A DNA stretch of 64,000 nucleotides, from assembly GCF_023159225.1 (NCBI RefSeq), contig NC_063180.1:9917297-9981296 (forward strand). The letters run 5' to 3'. Within the stretch, counting starts at the first letter, position 1. Each line of letters opens with the position of its first letter. This document shows, in pieces, positions 1 to 10,770 of the stretch. Made by a program: the position numbers and the translations under genes. Source of the stretch: Perognathus longimembris pacificus. Its lineage: Eukaryota > Chordata > Mammalia > Rodentia > Heteromyidae. The notes under the pieces were generated by a model. That model saw nothing but the letters and a program-made list of their open reading frames with translations, was not told the origin of the DNA and did no database searches.

Positions 1-1095
1 TTCCTGTTCTGTTTGAGTTTACAGTCCTATAAGGAAAAACATTGAGGGATTATTTTGTTATATAGTTACTTTGCAGAGTCAGCAGGAAGTTAGGCCCCAA
101 ATGTGGCTGTGATACTGATATTCATAGCACCATAGAAAACAGGGTAGTGATTGAGACCTCTGTGCAGGAAAGGGCGATAGCCTGATAGAACAAAAAGTTA
201 GGAAAAATAGATAGACACAATTTCACATGTGGACAGAGCTTACATGGTGTGAATTTCCTGATGGTCACAAAGGAGGGATATCTCAGGTTTTCCTATCATA
301 TTATCAAGTTTATGTCACTAAAAGGGAGAAGGAGGACTGAAGCTTAATTTTCCCAGCAGTGTAACATCCAAAAATTGAGTCAAAGACCTTATTCCATTGG
401 TGTTGAGTACATTGTGATTTGTGCTAAGAAGACTGACACAGAAAGGCAAGGACATGAGTAGTTGAGAAAGTTTCTCTTTGGATGCAGCAACCAGGCAATT
501 TCTCCACTAGTACTTCTCAGCAAAAAACAAAAATAAAAACAAAAACAAAAACAAAACCAACAACATGGTTTTCTGTCCACTCTGTCTTTCTCAGAAATCA
601 CTGAGTTTTTTTCCCCCCCAGGCAACATTTTAAGTGCTGTTGTGGACAACAAACTCTTGTTGAGCTCTCATAATCCACCTTTTGCATTACTTAGCCTCTT
701 CAAGCAACCAAATTTCTCAAGAACCCTGACTTTTCAGAAAACTGTAGAGTTTTCAGAAAGAAACTATCTTGATGACTTTTTCTAAGTAGCTCAAAGTTTT
801 CCTTATATAGGAATTGAATTACTCCTAACTTCCAAATATTCATTTGCTCCAGAATTAATTCCAATCCTCCTGCCTTCTTGTCAAAGATGTGCATCTTTAA
901 GGCAGCCACCATTGCTTCTGCAGGGCTACAACAATAATGCTACAACTCCTCATAGATCTTTAAGTGCATGCAAATACCAATATATACAGCAGCTCAGGTA
1001 TGAACCCATTGGGCTGGACTACACATGTAAATCAAAGACCAAGATCTGTCCTAAGTCGCATGTGATTACACTAAATTAACTGGTAGTAGTATAAT
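1..1095. other. AT-rich unique sequence, no gene seen
   Basis: No supported gene or RNA. The open frames here are short and lack recognisable domains. A small A-rich run (AAAAAC repeats) lies near 527-556. Confidence 0.6.
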
Positions 1096-1099
1096 TAGC

Positions 1100-1470
1100 A
1101 AAGTAATTTAAAAACCTACAATGAGTACCATATCTCAAAATACTAGTTTGTTATTATTTCTATACTAAATTACCACAAATTAAAGGTGTTTAAGCAACAT
1201 AAATTTATTATATTACAGTCCCAGTGTCAGTTGTTCAAAATCAATTGTTGTTGAACTCATGATGGTGTAGGCAAGGTTGTGTTCTCCTCTAACAGCTTCA
1301 GAGTAGCAGCTGTCTATGTAAATTGTTAGCACCCTGTGCTTTTAGAAATCAAGTACACCTTTCCTTTCTGGGGGCAGGTAAGGAAGGCATGCTCCTCATT
1401 TCCAGAGACTGCCTCATTATTTTGCTCATTACCCCTTTCTCCAATGGAAAGTTGCAGGTAGTGAATCTTT
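1100..1470. repeat. possible ancient interspersed repeat, family not assigned
   Basis: The stretch has the look of an old mammalian repeat: a phrase like 'aagcaacataaatttatta' followed by an 'attacagtcccag' stretch and scattered GC-richer words. Divergence is high, I cannot name the family with confidence, and the boundaries are approximate. Confidence 0.3.
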
Positions 1471-1624
1471 CTAATATTTTTTAACCTCTCCTGTCTTTTG
1501 TTCTATGTCCTCTGAATGAAACTGAGACAGGTTTCTGCTTTTGTGGAGTTGTGTGATTAGACAAGCGGATCCGGATAGCCCATAATAATCTCTTCCCATT
1601 AAGTCCAAGTGTTCATCATGTTTT

Positions 1625-1930
1625 AGAAGCCTCCTTTGCACAGTAGGCAGGGTGTCTCATGCCTACCTTCAGGGATACTTGTGAGGCTGAGATGAGGAAG
1701 TTTAGGTTACCCTGGGGAAAAAGGTTTGTGAGATCCCATCTGAACAAGCCACGTGGATTAAGTATAGGTAGTAGGAAGATCAAAGTCTGAGACTGATCCT
1801 GAGGGGAAAAAGTGAGACCTCACTCAAAAATTCTGGAAGTATGGCTGAAGTGGAAAAAGTGGGGAAAAGAAGACTACCCAGCAAGTCAGAGGCTCTGAGT
1901 TCAAATCCTAGTCCCATCCAGATCAACAAT
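1625..1930 (+). repeat. degraded B1-like plus Geo-type composite SINE
   Basis: The left part resembles a 7SL/B1-type SINE ('gatacttgtgaggctgagat'). The right part ends with the 'ctgagttcaaatcctagtcc' phrase that closes Geo-type right monomers elsewhere in this window. Insertions and point changes are heavy, so this is an old copy. Boundaries are approximate. Confidence 0.45.
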
Positions 1931-2149
1931 TAATCCAAACAAGCAAAATTGAACAGCAAAGAAAAAACCCATCCTTTGCTAAGTTATCTTTCAATCCTGG
2001 GAACAGGGCATGTCATTTTTATAGGAATATTAATGCATCTTTCAAATCATTATGATATACAAATTCTGTGGATATGATGAATCTTTATCTCAACCAATTT
2101 ATGAGATGCTATTATTGTAGTTTGAACATTGATAAGTAATTTGGAGGAG

Positions 2150-2225
2150 TAACTTTCTCCTCCTGCTCTTCCTCCTCCTCCCCTCACTTCTTCCTCCTTT
2201 TCTCTTGCCCCTCTCCCTCCCACCC
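2150..2225. repeat. CT-rich low-complexity tract
   Basis: Polypyrimidine stretch dominated by CTCCT and TCCTCC units. Confidence 0.7.
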
Positions 2226-2589
2226 TTTAGAAGTTTGCCTTAAATGAAAAATGAATAACCCTTTCAAGTCCTTGGGTCTTGGATTTTAAATCTGTAACTG
2301 CTTAAGAGAATGAATGTCTATGGACAGTCATTAGTAATCTTCCCTTGCATTTATGTTATTTATGTTATGGTTTATGCTTTTAAACAACTTCACATATGTC
2401 ATTATGTTTACTTCTCTGAAAACAAGGAAGTATTTCAAGCACAAAAAGATTATCTTTTAAAAACAAGTTCTTAATAATTCTGTGTAGAGGCTGTTGTACT
2501 GACAGAGCAAACAACTGCTAGTAAATGGTAAAATTATTCAGTGTTTGACAAAAAACATACCTTGACTTAAAGGCTTTCTTTGTTTAGAA

Positions 2590-2725
2590 CTGTGTGCACT
2601 AATTTTACCCATGTTATACATGGGGTTATTAAATAACTTGGCTAAAATGATGTAGCCAAAACGTAATCCCCCAAAACATGATCCTCTGTCCTATTCTCCT
2701 GATTGTAATGCTGTCTGCTGATTCC
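2590..2725 (+). repeat. MIR-like fragment
   Basis: The order of phrases (TTTTACCCATG, then TTAAATAACTTGGC, then a GTAGCCAAAA word) follows the conserved core of mammalian-wide MIR SINEs. It is strongly diverged; the call rests on word order only. Confidence 0.4.
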
Positions 2726-2729
2726 TGAT

Positions 2730-4165
2730 CGTCTTCTTTCTTGAAAGTTCCATTTTCTTCAGCTCTTTATTTCTCTTCTTTTCCTTTGCTGACAGGGAAA
2801 GTGGGAAAGTGTGTCCATTGATCATACAATGGCCATGTTTCTCTCACCAAGCCAGGATGGAATGGGGAGTGTGAAGATAAGTGATACTCTGTCTTATCAC
2901 CCTCACTACATCTGCCAAATTTCTGGTTTCTCTCCAGAATGGAATTTGAACACCTGTAGGGATGATATCCATTTGACTTTGTAAGCACTGTGGATTGACT
3001 GATAACAACTATTTCAGGGACATATGGTGGTAAAATCCTTGGAAGTATCGTAAAGTGTAAAAACAGATTTAGGAGTGTATTCCTCCATCAATATGCCAGC
3101 CTTGACATGAATAACTGCCATTAGCATTAAAAACAATTTCCAGGTTAAATCTCCCAGGAGAAAAGATCCAAGCCCTGTCATCTGTCTCACAGACACAGTA
3201 AATTATTTCTTAGGGAGCTAGTGGAATTGCCCAAATCAAACACCCAAACGGTGGCAGTAGAGTTTTAGTGGTGATGGTTCATAGGGAGGGTGGAAACTGT
3301 TCACAATCATCTAAAAAATTAATGGTCCAACATAACCAGAATCTATTCCTGTCCTATAAATGAGAATAGTGTCAATTATTCTTTCAGTTGCATGTAAAGG
3401 AGTTGGAGTTGGAGGACACCTGAATGCAAAATCTGGATCCTTGCAAAGATGTTTTAAGATTTATGAGATGCTACCAGTGGGATGCACTTCACTTGGGCAT
3501 ATGTATTTTTATTGTTCATACCCCTCCCAAGTAAAGAATCCTAAACCTGGCATTTGTCCTTGTCTCTGTCATTCGTCTTACACTAGACTTGACAGCAGAA
3601 AGATCCCCTGTTAGAACCAGACACACAGCTAGTGCCTTAAGGGTAGAGAAACTGAGTGTACCCATCAAAATAGGGAAACAAGATGGATGCCAAAATTCCT
3701 TTCCAGAATCTGGCATGCCTATGCAAAGATTGAAAAGACAGTTAAAAATAGTGTGAAACTTATAAAAAGGTTTTCCCATATGATCAACATGTTAAGTAGC
3801 TCATTTCTGACATAAAATTATTTGTCTGTAAGATCTGTATTTCCTAAGACCATACCATCTCTCTAATCACACCCTGTATATTATTTCTCTGTCCATTTTG
3901 ACATTGATAACTACCTCTTCCTCCTAAAGCAAAGTTGGCCTGTCCCATAATGGCTTGCTCAGCACAGCTCCATAACTGACAGAAGTCCTACTTCAGGATG
4001 GAAGAGTAATATCCACTAATTCACTACATTAGCAGTCCATCCCTTTTGCCAACCTCCATTCCCAAATCCAGCTCTCAATTACTCATTTTCCAATTTGCCA
4101 AATATCTTCTTAATGGAATTAAAAGCACCACAAGTCTTTCTCTAGTTTTGTGAATTAGAACTGTG
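2730..4165. other. unique sequence, no gene seen
   Basis: Open frames here are under 90 codons, start at random methionines and show no domain. No splice-framed exon, RNA gene or recognisable repeat was seen. Confidence 0.55.
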
Positions 4166-4169
4166 GAGA

Positions 4170-4420
4170 TCAGATGTTTTAAAATATTTATTTATTTATT
4201 GTTAGTGATGTACAGAGGGGTTACAGTTTCATACATAAGGCAGTGAGTACATTTCTTGTTCAACTGGTTACTTCCTCCCTCATTTTTCCACCACCTCTCC
4301 CTTCCCCCAATACCTCTCCCCTCGATGACTTGTACAGTTGGTTTACACCAAATGGTTTTTTAAGTATTGCTTTTGGAGAGATTAGCACTACAGTGGCTAA
4401 GCCAGTCAGCCACTTGTGTT
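4170..4420 (-). mobile_element. L1 3' UTR fragment
   Basis: Antisense L1 3' end. A TTTA-rich tail at the left is followed by the antisense 'gtacagaggggttacagttt' word, a pyrimidine-rich stretch, and 'ttgtacagttggtttacacc'. The same order of words ends other L1 copies here, for example at about 48,900-49,080 in the opposite orientation. No ORF2 is retained. Confidence 0.7.
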
Positions 4421-4499
4421 GTCTTGTCACTGTCCAGGCAGATTATCCTCCCCAACCCCCTGCTCACACCTGTTAGGATAACATGAAGTCTACTTTGTT

Positions 4500-4970
4500 T
4501 TCTAAGTATTTTTCCTATATTAGGCAGGGAGATGACAAGTTACAGTTTACTCCATCACTTTCATACCCAAAAGCAAAGAATGATCAACTTAATTTTATAG
4601 ATGAGTATAAATGTTTTCTCAAGCCCTAATGCAATTTCTAGCTATGAAAATAGACAAAGCAGACTCAGACAACAACAAAATAACAAAAACAAAACAAAAC
4701 AGTGTTTTGAGATTCTACACTCCTGTAGTTAAAGGTAAGAGAGGACAAGTGAGTCTGAAATGGCATTGGAAAAGTCAATCTTGTTAGCTTCTTTAGAGTT
4801 AGCATGTAATATAATTTAAATTAATAATTTAGTTGTTTACATTTACCTTGTTCATTCCAGTGTATAGAGATTTTGCTCAAATAAATTTTTTTTACTGTCC
4901 ATAATTTTCTTACAATCTTTTGAACAAATTTTATGTCCCTCTTTGAATTTCCTGAATTTCTAATCTTATT
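4500..4970. other. unique AT-rich sequence
   Basis: No gene or repeat recognised apart from a short CAAAA-rich run near 4,680. Confidence 0.5.
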
Positions 4971-4974
4971 GTTT

Positions 4975-5260
4975 TTCTTCTTCTTTATTGTCAAAGTGAA
5001 GTATAGACGGGTTACAGTTTCACATGTAAGGCAAATACATTACTTATCCAACTTGATACCTCCTCCCTCATTTTCTCCCATCTCCCCCCTTCCCAGTTCC
5101 TTCCCCCCATGAGTTGTACAGTTAGTTTACACCGGTTGGTTTTGGAAGTATCAGGTTTTCAATGGTTTGTCTTTTTATCCTTTGTATTTCATTTTTTGTA
5201 TTCCCTTTCCTTGCCCTAGTTGCAATACGTGTCTATACAGGGTACTAAGATCAGTTACAG
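4975..5260 (-). mobile_element. L1 3' UTR fragment
   Basis: A second antisense L1 3' UTR with the same word order as the one at 4,170 but clear sequence differences, so an independent insertion. It reaches the 'ggtactaagatcagttacag' segment at the right. Confidence 0.7.
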
Positions 5261-5264
5261 GAAA

Positions 5265-5895
5265 AGCAAGAGTAAAACCACAGGAAGGGAATATGAGAGA
5301 ACAAGAGTTACAGTTTTACTACTATGTTGAAATTAACTACAGCAATAATATATGACTTATTTTGAGTAATGATCTACTCACTTTTTGAATTGGCCTCTCA
5401 ACTCTAATACTTTCCTGGGGCATATCCATACATAGAAGAGAAATTGAATAGAAGCTAAGCTTCAGTATGAGTTCCCTTTGAAATAGTTACTTATCTTTGG
5501 CTTTAAAGCTTTGTTTAACTCTCTTTGCATCTGAAATTGAAAACAGGCAAGTTTTTTATGGCAGTAAATTAATGCAATTTGTGGATAAAGTTTAATGTAA
5601 ATGAGTTTAATCACTCACCTAGCCAAAATCTGTCTGGATTTATTTTATTTCTTAATTTACTAAATAAAGACAATACCTTTATTCCAGATTTCTTTCCTAA
5701 TTTACCATGGGTTGTATTCTTTTTCTAGTTATCTCATGACTCTTTAATTTATTGTGGCCCCATAAGATTCATAATGTGATAGAGTAATGCCCCCTTAAGT
5801 AGAAATAAAACAAAACAGCCACCCATACCCTAATCCTTGGAACCTAAAATTGTATTGCCTTATAAGAGAGAAGGGATTCTGCAGAAATAATTAAC
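5265..5895. other. unique AT-rich sequence
   Basis: Nothing coding or repetitive recognised. Confidence 0.5.
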
Positions 5896-5899
5896 ACCG

Positions 5900-6161
5900 A
5901 GGATCTTGGTAGGTGCTGATGGCTTATTTCTGTAATCTTACTCCTGTAATCTTACTCAGGACACCAGTACCTGAAAGATATCAAAAGAGTCAGGAGTCCA
6001 ATGAGCCAGCCAAAGCTTAACTGAAGGTGTAGGGGAAGTTGTAGAACTCTACCCATGAGCAAGCAAGCTGAACTAAAAAGTGAGGTACTGAATTCTAGTT
6101 ATTGAGCAGGCAGGCAAAAGAGAGACAGACAGAGACAGAAACATTGAATGGGACAGAGAGA

Positions 6162-6162
<1 letters not shown>
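5900..6162 (+). repeat. degenerate B1-like SINE ahead of a CA repeat
   Basis: Contains 'ggtgctgatggcttatttct' followed by a locally duplicated 'tgtaatcttactc' word, as in the left part of B1-like SINEs. The right end runs into a CA/GA microsatellite, a common fate of SINE tails. Very diverged. Confidence 0.35.
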
Positions 6163-6209
<47 letters not shown>

Positions 6210-6243
6210 AGAGACGAGAAAGAGAGAGGGAGATAGAGAGAGA
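6163..6243. repeat. (CA)n(GA)n microsatellite
   Basis: Uninterrupted CA dinucleotides to about 6,206, then GA-rich units to about 6,243. The long open frames on both strands here are artefacts of the repeat. Confidence 0.9.
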
Positions 6244-6249
6244 TTGAGG

Positions 6250-6890
6250 ATCTTGGGATGGAGAATATCCAGGCTCATCTTGTGGACTCACAAAACCAAA
6301 GCAACTTTTCAGGCTGCAGTCTGCAAAAGATGTGAAAACTATGGAAGTCCCAGGGAAACTGAGATGTTGCTGGCTTTGAAGGTAATAAACAAAGGGAGCC
6401 ATGACCTATGGAATGCTGCTGGCATGTGACAGCTAGAAGTTAGCAAGTTAGCTGTTTTTCCCCTAGAGCCTCCAGAAAGGGTGCAACCCCGTTGAAACCT
6501 TGATTTCCCAATGAGGTGCATAGCAGATGTCTGATCTATTACGTTGTTTTCAAGTAGTAGATTTATGGATATGTATTATAAGTGAAATAGAAAATTAGTA
6601 AAAGGTGTGGTCACCTGAAAGTGTGTAATTAAACTCCTAAAACTGGATTGGTGACTTAGAAATTGCACATTTGTCAGGGGTTAGAAAAATTTTGAATAAA
6701 ATGATGGAAAATGTTGAAATTGCCTTGTATAAATTGAGAGCAGAAATATAGACAAAGAAGAGTCTGTATGGATGTATAAGGAAGTGAGATACATGGTGAA
6801 AGTTCTACTACTTGAGAACACTCGAGCTGTTGTGAGCAATCTGTTAAGAGAAATGAAGGCATTAAAATTTCTACTGGTCAAATCTTGAAA
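6250..6890. other. unique sequence, no gene seen
   Basis: No domain-bearing frame and no recognised repeat. Confidence 0.5.
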
Positions 6891-6903
6891 GAAAATGAAC
6901 CTT

Positions 6904-7108
6904 GGGGGCTGGGGATATGGCCTAGTGGCAAGAGCGCTTGCCTCCTATACATGAAGCCCTCGGTTCGATTCCCCAGCACCACATATATGGAAAATGGCCA
7001 GAAGTGGCACTGCGGCTCAAGTGGCAGAGTGCTAGCCTTGAGCAAAAAGAAGCCAGGACAGGGCTCAGGCCCTGAGTCCAAGACCCAGGACTGGCAAAAA
7101 AAAAAAAA
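6904..7108 (+). mobile_element. IDL-Geo SINE, 'aaaaag' sublineage
   Basis: The dimeric SINE begins with the ID-like head (GGGGCTGGGGATATGG), whose RNA polymerase III B box is GGTTCGATTCC. The right monomer follows, with its own tRNA-like A box (TGGC/CGGCTCAAGTGG) and B-box-like GAGTCCAAG, and the element ends in an A tail. The TSD AAAATGAACCTT flanks it at 6,892-6,903 and 7,109-7,120. SINEs have no ORF and rely on L1 proteins. Confidence 0.92.
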
Positions 7109-7140
7109 AAAATGAACCTTGTTATTAAAAATCAAAAGAA

Positions 7141-7363
7141 GGGCTGGGGATATAGCCTAGTGGCAAGAGTGCCTGCCTCAGATACACGAGGCCCTAGGTT
7201 CGATTCCCCAGCACCACATATACAGAAAACGGCCAGAAGCGGCGCTGTGGCTCAGGTGGCAGAGTGCTAGCCTTGAGCGGGAAGAAGCCAGGGACAGTGC
7301 TCAGGCCCTGAGTCCAAGGCCCAGGACTGGCCAAAAAAAAAAAAAAAAAAAAAACAAAAAAAA
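7141..7363 (+). mobile_element. IDL-Geo SINE, 'gcggg' sublineage
   Basis: A second full dimer only 20 bp beyond the previous copy's right-hand TSD, in the same orientation. It carries the other set of diagnostic bases: ATATAGCC, GATACACGAGG, CCTAGGTTCG and GAGCGGGAAGAAG. TSD AAAAATCAAAAGAA at 7,127-7,140 and 7,364-7,377. The separate TSD shows an independent insertion rather than a tandem duplication. The A tail is long with one C interruption. Confidence 0.92.
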
Positions 7364-7384
7364 AAAAATCAAAAGAAAATCAAG

Positions 7385-7608
7385 GCAACAGTGGCTCACA
7401 CTGTAATTCTAGCTACTCCAGAGGTTTGAGATCTGCAGATCATGGTTCACAGCAAGCCTGGGCAAGAAAGTCCATGAGACTCTTATCTCAAAGAACTACT
7501 CAGAAAAATTAGGAAGTGGCACTGTGGCTCAATAGGAAGAGAGTTAGCATTGAGCATGGAGAGGCTCAGGAACAGAGCCCAGGCCATGAATTCTAGCCCC
7601 AGGAGCAG
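7385..7608 (+). repeat. B1-like/Geo composite SINE
   Basis: The left part is 7SL/B1-like ('ctgtaattctagctactcc', then 'tgagatctgcagatcatggt'). A linker 'gaaagtccatgagactctta' joins it to a Geo-type right monomer (GGCACTGTGGCTCAATAGG...CCATGAATTCTAGCCCC). More diverged than the neighbouring IDL-Geo copies, so older. Confidence 0.7.
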
Positions 7609-7745
7609 AAGGAAGGAAGGAAGGAAGGAAGGGAGGGAGGGAAGGAGGGAGGGAGGGAGGGAGGGAGGGAGGGAGGGAGGGAGGGAGAGAGGGAGGGTGA
7701 GGGAGAGAGAAAGAAAGAAAGGATGAAAGAAAAGAAAGGAAGAAA
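7609..7745. repeat. (GGAA)n/(GGGA)n purine microsatellite
   Basis: Begins exactly at the 3' end of the composite SINE as GGAAGG units and turns into GGGA units, then GAAA. It probably grew from the SINE tail. The proline/serine-rich open frames on the minus strand are repeat artefacts. Confidence 0.9.
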
Positions 7746-7941
7746 AAAGGTGGGAAGGAGGAAAATAAGGTAGGAACAAAGGAGAAAATAGAGGAAGGTG
7801 GATACTTGTGAAATAGTCGTTCTCCACTCCTTACAATTATGTCTTGCATATTAGTGCAAAATACGAGTAAGTGAAAAAATCAGACATTTACCTGAGACAA
7901 TTTTCAAGCAAAATATTAGATGTATGATCTGATTTCCTTTT

Positions 7942-8160
7942 ACTTTCTTTTTTTTTTTTTTTTTTTTGGCCAGTCCTGGGCCCTGGACTCAGGGCCTGAG
8001 CACTGTCCCTGGCTTCCTTTTGCTCAAGGCTAGCACTCTGCCACTTGAGCCACAGCACCACTTCTGGACGTTTTCTGTATATGTGGTGCTGGGGAATGGA
8101 ACCCAGGGCCTCATGTATACAAGGCAAGCTCTCTTGCCACTAGGCCATATCCCCAGCCCC
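7942..8160 (-). mobile_element. IDL-Geo SINE
   Basis: Antisense dimer with a T run on the left (the A tail) and CCATATCCCCAGCCCC on the right (the ID-like head). TSD TGATTTCCTTTT at 7,930-7,941 and 8,161-8,172. Diagnostic bases place it in the 'aaaaag' sublineage. Confidence 0.92.
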
Positions 8161-8174
8161 TGATTTCCTTTTTC

Positions 8175-9165
8175 TATTTAAGAGAATGTGATAAATTAAA
8201 GGGAGAATGGCTAAAAAAAACACAGTAATTAGGGCTTGATGATTTTGGAAATGTTCAGTTTATCAATAACAAAATAGTAAAAGCTGCTAAAACTGAGGAA
8301 TATTTTTTCAGGAAGACATCCTTTTATGATAAGATTGAGGATATGGTTATACAAACTTTGGCTGCTCTCTTACGAAGAATAAAACTTCAAAGTACTTAAT
8401 TACGAACTGAACAAATTAGAAATGTGACTCATACATACTATCAGTCAATAGCTGGGAGCATTTTGGATAGTTAAGAAAGTAAAAGACATAAATAGCCATA
8501 AAAGCAATGCAAATTATATGTGGGCATAATATGTATGACAATTACACAGCTTAGAGAGGGAAGGGACTTTGTAGTGATAATATTTTCATATTCCAAATCT
8601 TTATTATAACATTAGTTTAAAATCGACTACAATTTAACATGAAAATAATGAAATATTCATAATATTGTGCCTAATTAATATCAAATCAATAATTACCTTA
8701 ATGTAAGTAGTCTAAATATACTACCAAATATAGAGACTACCAACTAGGATATAATTGCATGACCCAACTATCTAATCAATATGAGAGACTCATTTCATAA
8801 AATGATGTATGCAGAATAAATGTAAAGCATAGAAAGAGTCTTGCATTCACTTATGGAATGAAATAATGCCAGAGTGGTTATATTCGTGTAAAACAAAAAA
8901 AAATTACATAGTACACCAAGATATTGCACATTGGTAAAGGGAAATTTTTGTAGGTAAACTTAAAAACAGATTGATCATACTCACTTCCATAAATGAAACC
9001 TCATTAAGTATAAAATATTTGAAATCATACAAAGTTTACTTTTGTCTGTATTAATCTAGAAATTACAAATAGAGAAAAATGAGGGAAAAAACTGTGAATA
9101 CTGGGAAATTAAAAACAGACCTACAAAGAAGCTATGATTTAAGTAGCAAACATTAGCAAAATATA
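8175..9165. other. AT-rich unique sequence
   Basis: No gene, SINE or L1 recognised; only short AT-rich open frames. Confidence 0.55.
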
Positions 9166-9169
9166 GGTA

Positions 9170-9377
9170 AAATACATATATGTACAAATACATATATACA
9201 AGATGTGTATATATGTGCATAATATATGAAGATATGTTCACAAAATATGTATGCATGTACATGTATATACAAATACATATATACATACAGATATATTTAC
9301 ATATATAAATTTGTATATACATGTATATTTACATGTATATATTTACATGTATATATACATCTATGTGTATAAATATA

Positions 9378-9422
<45 letters not shown>
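9170..9422. repeat. ATACAT/ATGT-rich tract ending in (TG)n
   Basis: Alternating purine-pyrimidine sequence (TACATATA words) passing into an uninterrupted TG run at about 9,380-9,422. It adjoins the 3' end of an antisense SINE. Confidence 0.85.
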
Positions 9423-9425
<3 letters not shown>

Positions 9426-9650
9426 TAGGGCTTGAATTCAAGTCCTGGGCACTGTTCTTGAGCTTTTCTGTCTAAGGCTAATATTCTACTACTTAAACCA
9501 CAAATCCATCTGAGTCTTTTTTAGAAGTTAATTGGAGATAAGAATCTGATGTTGGCTTTCCTGCACAGGCTAGCTTCAAACAGTAACCTCAGATCTCAGC
9601 CTCCCAAATAGGATTACAGGCTTGGGCCACCAGGGCCCCAGCACATGAAT
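9423..9650 (-). repeat. B1-like/Geo composite SINE, antisense
   Basis: Order on the plus strand: Geo tail (GGGCTTGAATTCAAG), antisense Geo A box, the linker TTAATTGGAGATAAGA, then antisense B1-like sequence with 'gatctcagcctcccaaatag' and 'attacaggc'. This is the mirror image of the composite at 7,385. Moderately diverged. Confidence 0.7.
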
Positions 9651-9654
9651 AAAA

Positions 9655-10522
9655 GGAAATTTTTGTTGGATGAGGCTAAAATACTGCTTAAAGTTGTAAA
9701 TCTGTTAAGTATTTTCATTGGTCAAGAAAAATAGTTTTACATCAACAACTAAGCTTCCATGGAGGCAAAACAGGAAGACAAGGCAGAAATAAACTCAGAT
9801 AAAACTTAGAAAAGTACATAAAGATAATAGCTGAAGTTAACAAAATTGGAAAGAAACAAGTCAATCAAATCAACACAGAAAGATCTTTGATAGAATCAAG
9901 AAATGAATGCAACTCAAGAGGAAAAAAAGAAAATACAGAAAAAATACACTGCAAGCATTAGTCATCAAACAAAAATATTTGCAGGTACCATAAAGATATT
10001 AACAACTCTACACATTTAAATGTGATATCTTATCTGAAATGTCCTTGGCCTAGTTTAAGTGTTTGTCAATTCTTAACACACTGAATACTATTCTTAATCA
10101 GCACATTCACTTTCTTTTTACGTGGCTCCCACACTTTTCTAGTACAAAGTGAGCACAACCAAAACTTTTCACACATTGTAAAACTCAACAGCAAATCTTG
10201 TCTGTTACATATTCATGAATTCTTTCTATCCATTAATTAGAAAAATTCCTTTATGGCATGGCATATTTATCTGTCAGAATTGGTTAGTATGAGTTACTTG
10301 ATGTTTTCAAGACTTCTTTGCTTTAACCTAACAAACCTAATTAATCCACAGTTTTTCTCATGTACGAATATCCAATATTGAGTATTGGAAACTTCAGGCT
10401 TTCTAAAAATCAAACACATACCTCTCTGTCTTTGAGGGATTAATTCATTCCTTCAGGTAACGTATGAGATCTTTTCCAGGCTCAAATATTCCATGTATCT
10501 CATGTCTTGTCATTATTATAGA
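9655..10522. other. AT-rich unique sequence
   Basis: No gene or recognised repeat between the SINE and the left TSD of L1-A. Confidence 0.55.
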
Positions 10523-10770
10523 TTGTAAGAATCTTTTTTTTTGAAATTAATTTTTTTTTATTAATTGGACATAATTTTTTTACAAGGTGTTGTGCAAAGA
10601 GGGTGCAGTTACATAGTAGGGCAGTGTGTACATTTCTTATGATATCTATCTTACGACCTGTTTTTCTATCCCTTGTCTAGGTCAGGTTGACATATATGCA
10701 ATATACAATGTATCAAGAACATATACAGTATTCACAGACTTGGTCTCTACTGTCTCTCCGTCTCCCTTTG

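Noticed and set aside
6904..7112. tRNA gene suggested by A/B boxes
   Set aside because: The box-bearing sequence is an ID-like SINE head with A tail and TSD; no cloverleaf-complete tRNA.
7141..7363. CRISPR-like or satellite array, because near-identical units repeat through the window
   Set aside because: The units are dispersed SINEs in both orientations with separate TSDs, not a spaced array.
7483..7849. Proline/serine-rich 101-114 codon frames
   Set aside because: Translations of the GGAA/GGGA microsatellite.
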